From contig JARXAG010000112.1 in assembly GCA_029866055.1 (NCBI GenBank), positions 1 to 33,796 of the forward strand: DNA of 33,796 bases, in the 5' to 3' direction. This DNA is from Burkholderiaceae bacterium (GTDB taxonomy: Bacteria; Pseudomonadota; Gammaproteobacteria; Burkholderiales; Burkholderiaceae_B). This document shows positions 20,810 through 29,356 of this stretch, one piece after another (within the stretch, counting starts at the first letter, position 1; the number at the start of each line of letters is the position of its first letter). The notes below the pieces were generated by a model. The model was not told the origin of the DNA, did no database searches, and saw only the letters and a program-made list of their open reading frames with translations. Both the position numbers and the translations under genes were made by a program.

Positions 20810-21538
20810 ATGGTTATTCGCATGCAACCGAAGCGGGCAATGTTTAAACCCGCCCCCTATGACACGCGTCGGCGCGCGCGCAGAATGCCGAGCTGGCTCA
20901 TTCTATTGTTGCTCGGGGTGCTCGCCGGAGGAAGTGGCATGCTGGTTTTACAAACCAGCTATGGCCCTAAGCATCTCACAAGTGCCGACGCGCAAAAGCT
21001 CACCGAAGAACTGAACAGCGCAACGCTCGAGCGCCAACGTCTTCAAACCAAACTCGACGAACAAAAACGTTTACTTGACGCTACCCGCGACGACAGCGAA
21101 AAAGTCAATCGGGCGCTCAAAGACGAACTCAGCACCACGTTAGCGTTGGTCACACCGCTTAGAGAACAACTCAATCTGTTCGTTCAAACCCTGCCCTATG
21201 ACGCCCGCTTTGGCCCCATTGGCGTGAGCACAGCCACCTTTAACCAAGATAAAACGAGCCCCAAACTCACCTATCTGCTCTGGCTACTGCAAGACAAACC
21301 CGATCGGCCTGAATTCAAAGGCTTACTCGAACTCAGCTTTGAAGGCACCCACAAAGACGGTCGCACCGAAACCGTCACGCTTGCACGGACTCCGGTCACG
21401 TTTGGGCACTACCTAAGTATCACTGGGCAAGCCGATTTACCTGCCGGCTTTGTTGCACGCCGCGCCAACGCGAGGCTCTTCGATCTTGACGGTAAACGCC
21501 AAATCACTTGGCGAGTGTTTCCGGTCGTCATCAAATAG
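20810..21538 (+). CDS. Conserved single-pass membrane protein with coiled-coil and C-terminal soluble domain, unknown function
   Basis: Basic N-terminus (RRRARRMPSW), one TM segment (LILLLLGVLAGGSGMLVLQTSY), heptad-like ERQRLQTKLDEQKRLLDATRDDSEKVNRAL, then a probable beta domain. Confidence 0.75.
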   Translation: MVIRMQPKRAMFKPAPYDTRRRARRMPSWLILLLLGVLAGGSGMLVLQTSYGPKHLTSADAQKLTEELNSATLERQRLQTKLDEQKRLLDATRDDSEKVNRALKDELSTTLALVTPLREQLNLFVQTLPYDARFGPIGVSTATFNQDKTSPKLTYLLWLLQDKPDRPEFKGLLELSFEGTHKDGRTETVTLARTPVTFGHYLSITGQADLPAGFVARRANARLFDLDGKRQITWRVFPVVIK

Positions 21539-21670
21539 CAACCCACCTCTCGACGCACGGGCTCACCTCATACGCCCAAGGCCCTGACATTGCGTAAACC
21601 TTAATCAGCGCGAGCTCGCAGTCGCGACTCGCTGCCCGTCTATACTGCGAGCACTTCTTAGGGTGCTGAA

Positions 21671-23230
21671 TTGCCTTTATTCTCCTCTGCCGCAGCAAGC
21701 CTTCGTACGTCGACCCTGACTCAGCGTCTGTTGGCGCTTTTGACGCTTGGTCTCTTATTGCATTTGGTGTTTGGCAGCTTGCTCACGCTCTCGGTCGACG
21801 AGGCGCATTATGCTTTATATGCTGACAAACTGGCCCTCAGCTATTTTGATCACCCGCCTTTAGTCGGCTGGTTGCAATGGCCTCTCGTTGCGCTCGGTGT
21901 ACCCGATGGCGTCCTGCGGCTGATTCCGCAATTGCTCTGGCTTGCGGCGTGCCTGATTGCTCGTGATCTGACGCACCAGTTGCCGCTAGTGGTGCCCGCT
22001 TGGCAAACAGATCCGTATGACAAAGAGGTCGCGGGGCTCTGGGCTGTGGCTTTGGTGCTGCTCGCCCCTTTACTTCATGTTCTGGGTGTCGGCCTGCTAC
22101 CCGACACCCTATTGATGGTGCTATCGCTTTTACTGATGCAAGTCGCACTTAAGCTAAGCACAACTGCGCAAACAGCGCACACCACCCAAACGCGACTGCG
22201 CCTGTGGTTGAGCGCCGGCGTCTTGCTAGGGCTAGCTGGCTTGTCAAAATATACGGCCATCCTGCCAGCGGCTGCACTCATTCTGACATTGAGCAGCACC
22301 CAAGGCTTACGCTGGTTGCTCAGCCCCGGTCCTTGGCTAGCACTGGTGATCGCCTGCTGTTTGGTTTCCCCAGTCTTTTACTGGAACGCCCAGCATGATT
22401 GGGTGTCATTTGTGTATCAACTCAATCATGGCAGCGGCGGTCAATGGCGATTCCGTCGGCTACTTGCCTTCGTTGGCTTACAACTCGTCGCCTATGGCCC
22501 TCTGTTGTTTTTAGGCGGGTACCTGGCGCTGCGACAATTGGCAGGCAGTCGTAACTGGCCAGCACTTGGGCTGCTATCGTTTTTCTTACTGCCATTTTTG
22601 GTGACCGCTGTGTTGTCTGGTGGTGGCAGTTTGCCGCACTGGACCGGGCCAGCCTGGCTGGCACTCATTCCCTTTGCCGCACACGCTTTGGCTGCCTATT
22701 GGCGCTCTGGCAAACATCAGTGGATCATCGCCCTCGTGCGTACGCAAGCCATCATCTGCTTGCTGGCCTTTGTCGCGCTGTTTTTTGTGGGGATCCCCGG
22801 GATCAGTCAGCAACACGCCTGGGGCAAAAAAAATCCGCTCGCCGACATGTGGGGCTGGGATCTTGCCGGAGCCAGGGCGCGCGAGTTAGCACGCGACTTA
22901 CAAATACCTTCGATTTCAGTCAAAAACTGGACTCTCGCGAGCCGCATGGCTTGGTATGCCCGACCGCTAGATATCTTTGTGCTTGACTCGCGCTTTGACC
23001 AGTTTGACCTGTGGTTTGGGCAAATCCCAACAGGACAGGACAGTATTTTTGTAAACTGGTCACAAATGTCCTTTGCTTTACCCACGCAAGCCGGCGGTTT
23101 TGAGTCTTGCACGCGGGTTGAGCAACTGAATATCGAGCGGCTGGGTAGGGTAGTTTCAGACTTTAGCTTTTATCACTGCCGTCACTGGGGGGGTGCGCAA
23201 GCGCCGACTCACTCAGGTAAACCGAATTGA
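21671..23230 (+). CDS. ArnT/PMT-like polytopic glycosyltransferase (GT39 / GT83-like)
   Basis: TLSVDEAHYALYADKLALSYFDHPPLVGWLQWPLVALG first-loop acidic motif, multiple TMs, PHWTGPAW. TTG start; no suitable upstream ATG. Confidence 0.85.
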   Translation: MPLFSSAAASLRTSTLTQRLLALLTLGLLLHLVFGSLLTLSVDEAHYALYADKLALSYFDHPPLVGWLQWPLVALGVPDGVLRLIPQLLWLAACLIARDLTHQLPLVVPAWQTDPYDKEVAGLWAVALVLLAPLLHVLGVGLLPDTLLMVLSLLLMQVALKLSTTAQTAHTTQTRLRLWLSAGVLLGLAGLSKYTAILPAAALILTLSSTQGLRWLLSPGPWLALVIACCLVSPVFYWNAQHDWVSFVYQLNHGSGGQWRFRRLLAFVGLQLVAYGPLLFLGGYLALRQLAGSRNWPALGLLSFFLLPFLVTAVLSGGGSLPHWTGPAWLALIPFAAHALAAYWRSGKHQWIIALVRTQAIICLLAFVALFFVGIPGISQQHAWGKKNPLADMWGWDLAGARARELARDLQIPSISVKNWTLASRMAWYARPLDIFVLDSRFDQFDLWFGQIPTGQDSIFVNWSQMSFALPTQAGGFESCTRVEQLNIERLGRVVSDFSFYHCRHWGGAQAPTHSGKPN

Positions 23231-24279
23231 AAAAAACCTTTAAAACGCTGTGGCCCTATCTGCGGGTCGTGTTGTCGCTCTTGCTCTTATGGCTTGCAGT
23301 GCGCAATATCGACTGGCAGGCACTCAGCTCTACAAAAATTGAGATTCAGCCTCAATGGTTTGTGCTGGCACTGGCTCTGCTTGTGTCTGCAAACCTGCTG
23401 GCGGTTGTACGTTGGGGCTGGCTCTTGCGCAGCCTCGGGCTTTATCACCCTGTCACAAATTACATCACTCTTTATTTTGCCGGTGGCCTGATCAACCAAG
23501 GTTTGCCCAGCACCATTGGCGGCGATAGCTATCGCGCCGTTGAGGCGAGTCGGCTTGCTCACAATAGCGAGGCGACCACGTCGTCACAACCCACACTCAC
23601 GCAAGAGCTGCACGAACCAATTGACCTGCAGCATGCCCCGCCGCGTCTGCGTCTTGGCTTTTTAAGCGTTGCGTTTGATCGCGGTTTAGGCCTAGTCGGC
23701 AATAACATCCTTGGCGCACTTGGCTTGCTCTTGAGCGGCACGATGATTGCACCTTGGGGGCCGACCCTCGGCGCTTGGGTGTTGGGCGCGATGCTTGGCG
23801 GAGCGGTTGTTGGTTGCCTATTGCTCAAGCTACCACGCACACGCGGCCTGATCTTAGCGTTGCTAACCAAACTGGGGATGAGCCAGGCCCTCAAGGGCGT
23901 TGATACCGCCTTTGGCTGGCCACAAGTCGCGGTACAACTCACGATTTCTGTCATGACCCATACGCTTGCACTTTGCGCGTTCTGGTTTTGCTTACGTGCA
24001 TTTGGCATTTATGCGCCCTTCGCTGCGCTCATGGTGGGTCTACCCGCCTTAGGTCTGCTCATGATGCTGCCCATCAGTATCTCGGGCTGGGGCTTACGTG
24101 AAGCGACACTTTCGGCCGCACTATTATTGTGGGGCGTCGATAGTGGCGTGACTGTGTTGGCCTCAGTGAGCTTTGGCATTGTCACCCTTGTCACCTACTT
24201 ACCCGGTGCAGTGTCGCTCTTGCGTCGCCGTCGTGCTGACGCTTCGAGCCCGAACAAAACTGGGCTTGCCACACCGTGA
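23227..24279 (+). CDS. Lysylphosphatidylglycerol synthetase-like / UPF0104 integral membrane protein (flippase-like domain)
   Basis: TLYFAGGLINQGLPSTIGGDSYRAVEASR...LSVAFDRGLGLVGNN...PISISGWGLREATLSAALL typical of the AglD/YbhN-type family. TTG start overlapping the upstream TGA. Confidence 0.85.
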   Translation: MKKTFKTLWPYLRVVLSLLLLWLAVRNIDWQALSSTKIEIQPQWFVLALALLVSANLLAVVRWGWLLRSLGLYHPVTNYITLYFAGGLINQGLPSTIGGDSYRAVEASRLAHNSEATTSSQPTLTQELHEPIDLQHAPPRLRLGFLSVAFDRGLGLVGNNILGALGLLLSGTMIAPWGPTLGAWVLGAMLGGAVVGCLLLKLPRTRGLILALLTKLGMSQALKGVDTAFGWPQVAVQLTISVMTHTLALCAFWFCLRAFGIYAPFAALMVGLPALGLLMMLPISISGWGLREATLSAALLLWGVDSGVTVLASVSFGIVTLVTYLPGAVSLLRRRRADASSPNKTGLATP

Positions 24280-24332
24280 CAGACAGGTACTCCAGACCTT
24301 TTCATGTTTACAAACTTTAAGAGCCCCTGCTT

Positions 24333-25586
24333 ATGAGCCTAAGCGTCGACACCATGCGCACCATCGACCATCGGGTCGGCGTGCCGCTCTGCGCGCTCGC
24401 CACCCCTTTTGTCATGCTGCTTGATTGGTTCAAAACATTGTTCGCCGGGCCCGTTGGCACGCCGCGCAGGCTGTTATTTGTTGAACTCTCAGAAATGGGC
24501 AGTGCAATTTTGGTTGATCCCGCCATGCGCGATGCACAAGCGCGAGGGGCTGAAATATTTTTTCTAATTTTTAAAAGTAACAAAGCGAGCCTGAGCTTGC
24601 TGAATACTGTGCCTGCCGCAAATATCTTTACCATTGACGCTTCGTCTCTGGTTAGCCTAGTCACCGACACGGTCAAGTTTTTGTTTCAGGCGCGTGCCAA
24701 ACAAATCGATACCGTCATTGACCTTGAATTGTTCTCGCGCTTTACCGCCTTATTAACCGGTTTATGTGGCGCGAGGCGCCGCGTGGGTTATCACATCTTT
24801 CATGGCGAAGGACTGTGGCGCGGCAACATGCTCACGCACAAAGTTCATTACAACCCTCATATACACATCGCCAAAAACTTCATGGCGCTGATTTACGCGG
24901 CTTTCTCTTCAAAAGCTGAGCAACCCTTCAGCAAAGTTCATATTACCGACGCCTCGATTCAAATTGCGCAAGCGGTGATCAAACCTGACGACAAACACGC
25001 CGTCCTTGAGCGCATTGAACGCTTGGCACGCGAAGCGCAGCTTACGTTTACGTTGGGCCAACAACCTTTACTGCTGGTCAACCCCAACGCCAGTGAACTC
25101 TTAGTGCAGCGCCGCTGGGCACCCGAACGTTTTTCGGCCTTGATCGTCGCCTTACAAAAAAAATGGCCTGACTGCTTGATTTTGATAACTGGCTCGCCTG
25201 CCGAACACGCCTACGTTGAAAACGTTCGACTGGGTGCTAGCGTACCAAACGCGTTAAATTTTGCTGGTCAAGTCTCGTTTGCCGAACTGCCCGCACTGTA
25301 CACGCTGGCCGATGTGATGGTGACCAACGATTCTGGCCCAGGGCATTTTTCGTCGGTGACTGGCCTGCACACAGTCGTGCTGTTTGGCCCAGAAACGCCT
25401 GCCCTCTACGGCTCGCTGGGCAAATCAATACCGATCACCGCACAGCTTGCCTGCTCGCCCTGCGTCAGTGCCGCCAATCATCGCAAAACACCTTGCTCTG
25501 ATAACGCCTGCATGCGTGCGATTAGCGTTGAGCAAGTGCTTGAAAAAATGACCGTCCAATTTGCTGCAGCTCGTACGAATGCGTAA
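24333..25586 (+). CDS. Glycosyltransferase family 9 (heptosyltransferase-like)
   Basis: LFVELSEMGSAILVDPAMRDA; LLLVNPNASELLVQRRWAPERFSALI; MVTNDSGPGHFSSVTGLHTVVLFGPETPALYGSLG; Cys-rich tail CSPCVSAANHRKTPCSDNACM. Confidence 0.88.
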   Translation: MSLSVDTMRTIDHRVGVPLCALATPFVMLLDWFKTLFAGPVGTPRRLLFVELSEMGSAILVDPAMRDAQARGAEIFFLIFKSNKASLSLLNTVPAANIFTIDASSLVSLVTDTVKFLFQARAKQIDTVIDLELFSRFTALLTGLCGARRRVGYHIFHGEGLWRGNMLTHKVHYNPHIHIAKNFMALIYAAFSSKAEQPFSKVHITDASIQIAQAVIKPDDKHAVLERIERLAREAQLTFTLGQQPLLLVNPNASELLVQRRWAPERFSALIVALQKKWPDCLILITGSPAEHAYVENVRLGASVPNALNFAGQVSFAELPALYTLADVMVTNDSGPGHFSSVTGLHTVVLFGPETPALYGSLGKSIPITAQLACSPCVSAANHRKTPCSDNACMRAISVEQVLEKMTVQFAAARTNA

Positions 25587-26400
25587 CGCTGAGTCGTCGG
25601 TTGCCGCGCCCGTGCATGCGGTCACGACTCGGCCGGTCAAGCCCGCGCAATGGCTTTGGTGCTTGCTGCCGTTGCTGGTTTGGGGCCTCGTCGAACTTAG
25701 CATTGATCGAGTGTCTCTATTTAGACTGCTCAACACAGCCACGCAACAATTACCGAATTTGTTTTGGGTGGGTTTCAACCTGCTGGGCAACGGTTGGTGG
25801 GTCTTTGCTCTGCTCTGCCCGCTATTGATCTTCGCACCCAGAGCTTTACTGGCAACGCTGTGTGCCGGTGCGCTTGCCGGCGTGCTCTCGCGCACACTGA
25901 AACTCAGCCTGCAGTTTCCTCGACCCGCTTCAGTGCTTGACCCTGCCAGCTTTCATATTCTTGGCAACCCACTCACTTCGTTAGCAATGCCGTCAGGTCA
26001 CACGCTCACTGCTTTCGCGCTAGCTACCGCGCTGTACTTTAGCGTGCCGCAAGCAAAGCGCAAGTACGCAGTCTGGCTGTTTATGCTGGCCGCCCTAGCG
26101 GGCCTTGCACGCGTGGCGGTGGGTGCACACTGGCCCGCCGATGTGTTGGCGGGGATGACAGTCGGTCTTTTTAGCGGCATGGTTGGCGTCAGCCTAGCGC
26201 AACGCATACCAGCCCGCCTGCTCGTACCGCAGGCTTGGCCGATGCGCGTGGCCAGCTTCGGTGCTGCACTATGTATTTACATACTATTAACGAATCGCCT
26301 TGATTTTGGTGAATCACGCCCGTTTCAATACGTCGCCGCAACTGTGGCGACAATTGGTTTAGTGTTGTTTCTACGACAAACCATTCAGCCTCAGAAATGA
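25579..26400 (+). CDS. PAP2-family membrane phosphatase
   Basis: All three phosphatase motifs: KLSLQFPRP (Kx6RP), AMPSGHTL (PSGH), RVAVGAHWPADVLAG (Rx5HxxxD). ATG at 25579 overlaps the end of the GT9 gene. Confidence 0.9.
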   Translation: MRNAESSVAAPVHAVTTRPVKPAQWLWCLLPLLVWGLVELSIDRVSLFRLLNTATQQLPNLFWVGFNLLGNGWWVFALLCPLLIFAPRALLATLCAGALAGVLSRTLKLSLQFPRPASVLDPASFHILGNPLTSLAMPSGHTLTAFALATALYFSVPQAKRKYAVWLFMLAALAGLARVAVGAHWPADVLAGMTVGLFSGMVGVSLAQRIPARLLVPQAWPMRVASFGAALCIYILLTNRLDFGESRPFQYVAATVATIGLVLFLRQTIQPQK

Positions 26401-27104
26401 CCCGTTTCAGCCTTGTAACGCGCGAGATTTTCAGCGTTAGGTGGATACAAGCCGGGCAACGCATGGCCCTTCTGCACTTGCTCCATGATCCAATTTTCAA
26501 GATTTTCTTGGGCCTGGGCACTGACCATGACATCGTCGAGCAACGCGGCCGGAATCAATACCGCGCCATCATCATCGACCACCACGACATCGCCCGGAAA
26601 CACGGCAACACCGCCGCAACCGATCGGCTGCTGCCAGGCAACGAAGGTTAAACCTGCCACGGACGGCGGCGCCGCCGCCCCCGAGCACCATACTGGCAAG
26701 CCGGTACCAAGCACTCCAGATAAATCACGCACCACACCATCCGTCACCAAGGCGGCGACTTTTTTCTTGGCCATCCGGGCACACAAGATGTCACCAAAAA
26801 TGCCAGCATCCGTCACGCCCATTGAGTCGACCACCGCGATGCAACCTTCTGGCATATCTTCGATCGCAGCGCGTGTTGAGATCGGCGACGACCATGACTC
26901 GGGCGTGGCAAGATCTTCGCGTGCCGGCACAAAGCGCAGGGTAAATGCACGCGCAACCAAACGCGGCTGGCCCGAGCGAATCGGTTTAGTGCCGCGCATC
27001 CAAACGTTGCGCAAACCTTTTTTAAGCAAAATAGTTGTTAAGGTTGCAGTCGAGATTTTTGACAGAATGTCGATGACTTTGGGATCGAGTTGCATGTTGA
27101 TCAT
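26391..27104 (-). CDS. RraA-fold HMG/CHA-type aldolase family protein
   Basis: FGDILCARMAKKKVAALVTDGVVRDLSGVLGTGLPVWCSG contains the D-x20-R-D metal/substrate motif of RraA-like class II aldolases. Confidence 0.88.
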   Translation of the reverse strand: MINMQLDPKVIDILSKISTATLTTILLKKGLRNVWMRGTKPIRSGQPRLVARAFTLRFVPAREDLATPESWSSPISTRAAIEDMPEGCIAVVDSMGVTDAGIFGDILCARMAKKKVAALVTDGVVRDLSGVLGTGLPVWCSGAAAPPSVAGLTFVAWQQPIGCGGVAVFPGDVVVVDDDGAVLIPAALLDDVMVSAQAQENLENWIMEQVQKGHALPGLYPPNAENLARYKAETGHF

Positions 27105-27220
27105 GACGGTCTACTCTAAGAAGGTGAAATGACGTTAAGTTCAAAGCAATATGCCGGCTGAGCTGATTGCACGTGTATCGATCTCTAACGGCACCAGCGA
27201 TTATCAACCAAGCGATACAC

Positions 27221-28156
27221 TTACTTCAATACACTTAATTTTTGCTCTTGCCGCGCAGTCAACCGTTTAATGTCAGCGATATCAAGCGCCGATAATTTTG
27301 GCCCAGGCTTACGAATCGCCGCTGAGGCAATCGCACCACGCTCAGCCAAGATATGTTTGCGCACCGCTAAACCAATACCGCCCTGCTGTTCGTACTTAGC
27401 TAAAGGTAGGTAGGCATCAAAAATATCAAAGGCACGCTCAATGTTGCCGGCAGCATAAGCCGCGCAGACATCAACCATCATTTCTGGGTAGGCAAAACCT
27501 GTCATGGCGCCATTGGCACCACGCACGAGTTCTTCTGGCAAAAACAATCCGCCACCATTACCCGTCAAAATCGAGATTTTGCGCAACTCGCCTTTTTGCA
27601 TTGCCGCGCAGATTGCGCTGAGCTTGGCCAAGCCTGGCCAGTCTTCGTGCTTGAGCATGACACAGCGTGGCGAATTTTTAAGTATTTTTAGGACGACTGC
27701 CGTTGACATCTGTACCGTGGTTGACACCGGATGATCTTGCAGCACCCAAGGCACGTCAGAGCCAAGGGTTTCATTGACCATCTCAAAGTAGTTGGTGATT
27801 TGATCGTCGGTACGCACGGTTGGAGGAGGCGCGACCATGACGCCCGCTGCACCCATATCCATCACGCTTTTGGTTAGTTCGCCCATCGGTGCGAAACCTG
27901 GGGCTGAGGCCCCTACAACGACCGGTACCTTACCTTGTACACGCGCGAGTACCTGACGTACAAACAAGCGTGATTCTTCGGCGGTCAGCTTGGTAGCTTC
28001 GCCCATGATGCCCAAAATCGTCAGGCCGGTGACTCCGCGCTCTAGACAAAAATCGACCATGCGATCGGTGCTCGGCAAGTCAAGCTCACCATTGTCTTTA
28101 AACGGTGTCACTGTGATCAGGTAGACCCCTTGGGCCGTCTCATTGAGTGTGTTCAA
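27221..28156 (-). CDS. Dihydrodipicolinate synthase (DapA)-family lyase/aldolase
   Basis: GVYLITVTPFKDNGELDLPSTDRMVDFCLERGVTGLTILGIMGEATKLTAEE; Schiff-base Lys region CVMLKHEDWPGL; LFLPEELVRGANGAMTGFAYPE. Confidence 0.9.
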   Translation of the reverse strand: MNTLNETAQGVYLITVTPFKDNGELDLPSTDRMVDFCLERGVTGLTILGIMGEATKLTAEESRLFVRQVLARVQGKVPVVVGASAPGFAPMGELTKSVMDMGAAGVMVAPPPTVRTDDQITNYFEMVNETLGSDVPWVLQDHPVSTTVQMSTAVVLKILKNSPRCVMLKHEDWPGLAKLSAICAAMQKGELRKISILTGNGGGLFLPEELVRGANGAMTGFAYPEMMVDVCAAYAAGNIERAFDIFDAYLPLAKYEQQGGIGLAVRKHILAERGAIASAAIRKPGPKLSALDIADIKRLTARQEQKLSVLK

Positions 28157-28187
28157 AATGCTTCCTTATCTTGGGTAAGCTAGGGGG

Positions 28188-28215
28188 TTGCTCGCTTGTC
28201 ACAACCACGTACAAT
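28188..28215 (+). promoter_or_regulatory. Candidate sigma70-like promoter for the second Bug protein
   Basis: TTGCTC (28188-28193), 16-bp spacer, TACAAT (28210-28215), about 65 bp upstream of ATG 28280, by eye. Confidence 0.3.
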
Positions 28216-28279
28216 CGTAAGTCTAAGCTATAGATAACATGAGTGCTTGCCTTCAATCAGCAACGCCCCGGAGACCGCA

Positions 28280-29266
28280 ATGAAAATGATCAAACTCTCT
28301 TCCGTTTTTGGATACTTAGCCGCGTTTTATCTAGGCACCCTGGGCTTTTCGGCCCTGGCACAAGACTATCCGCGCCAACCCATCAAAATCGTTGTGCCTT
28401 GGGCGCCGGGGGGTAACGTTGATATTACTGCGCGTACCATCGCACCCGCTTTATCAGAGATCTTAGGCCAGCAAGTTGTGGTTGAAAACAAGCCTGGTGC
28501 AGGCGGCTTTATTGGTACTTTGGGCGTTGTGCGCGCTGCGCCCGATGGCTACACCTTACTGCTCGGTTCAAGTGGCTCGATTGCAGTCGGCCCCGCGCTC
28601 GACAAAAACGCACCCTACAACCCTACCAAAGATTTAACGGCCATCGGCCCGATTCATGAGGCGCCCATGGTGTTAAGTGTTTCGCCGAAGGGCCAGATTA
28701 AAAACTTTGCAGATTTCACTGCGAAGGCTAAGGCTGCCAATTCAGCAGTGTCGATCGGTTCGGCAGGCAATGGCTCAAGCCAACACCTTGCCTTAGAGTT
28801 ATTAGCCCTAAAGCTGCAACTCAAGCTCACCCATATCCCTTACAAAGGCAGTGGGCCGGCGATTAACGACGCTGTGGGCGGTCAGATCGACAGCATTCTT
28901 GACCAAGTGATCGCCTCAATCGGTCATATTAAAGGTGGCACACTCGTCGCCATCGCGCAAAGCGGTAACACGCGCTCGGCGCTCTTACCCGGGGTGCCAA
29001 CTTTTCAAGAGCTTGGCGCAAAGGATGTTGATATATTGACGTTCACCGGTTTGTTTGGCCCGGTAGGAATGCCTGCTGCGGTGACTGACAAGCTCACAGC
29101 CGCACTCAAACAAGCGCTCGCGACAACCGCCGTGAAAGAGCGCTTCACAAGTTTAGGCGTCGATATCATGAGCCTTGACCGTGCTGCGTTCACACAATAC
29201 GTGGCCAAAGATTTTGCGACAGCAATGGCGATTGGCAAAGCCGCGAACATTGTAATTAACCAGTAA
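28280..29266 (+). CDS. Bug/TctC-family substrate-binding protein
   Basis: Signal peptide, then YPRQPIKIVVPWAPGGNVDITARTIAPALSEILGQQVVVENKPGAGGFIGTLGVVRAAPDGYTLLLG. Confidence 0.94.
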   Translation: MKMIKLSSVFGYLAAFYLGTLGFSALAQDYPRQPIKIVVPWAPGGNVDITARTIAPALSEILGQQVVVENKPGAGGFIGTLGVVRAAPDGYTLLLGSSGSIAVGPALDKNAPYNPTKDLTAIGPIHEAPMVLSVSPKGQIKNFADFTAKAKAANSAVSIGSAGNGSSQHLALELLALKLQLKLTHIPYKGSGPAINDAVGGQIDSILDQVIASIGHIKGGTLVAIAQSGNTRSALLPGVPTFQELGAKDVDILTFTGLFGPVGMPAAVTDKLTAALKQALATTAVKERFTSLGVDIMSLDRAAFTQYVAKDFATAMAIGKAANIVINQ

Positions 29267-29301
29267 TTCGGCAAACCTTTGGCGGCGCCTCACTCAGTGA
29301 G

Positions 29302-29332
29302 GACTGCTTTGGCAGAATGCTCCAAAGCAGTC
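29302..29332. terminator. Hairpin between convergent genes, candidate bidirectional termination/3'-end structure without a clear U-tract
   Basis: GACTGCTTTGG (29302-29312), 9-nt loop, CCAAAGCAGTC (29322-29332), perfect 11-bp stem between the stops at 29266 (+) and 29357 (-). Confidence 0.5.
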
Positions 29333-29356
29333 TCAGTGTGCAAGCGGTTTTCTGTC

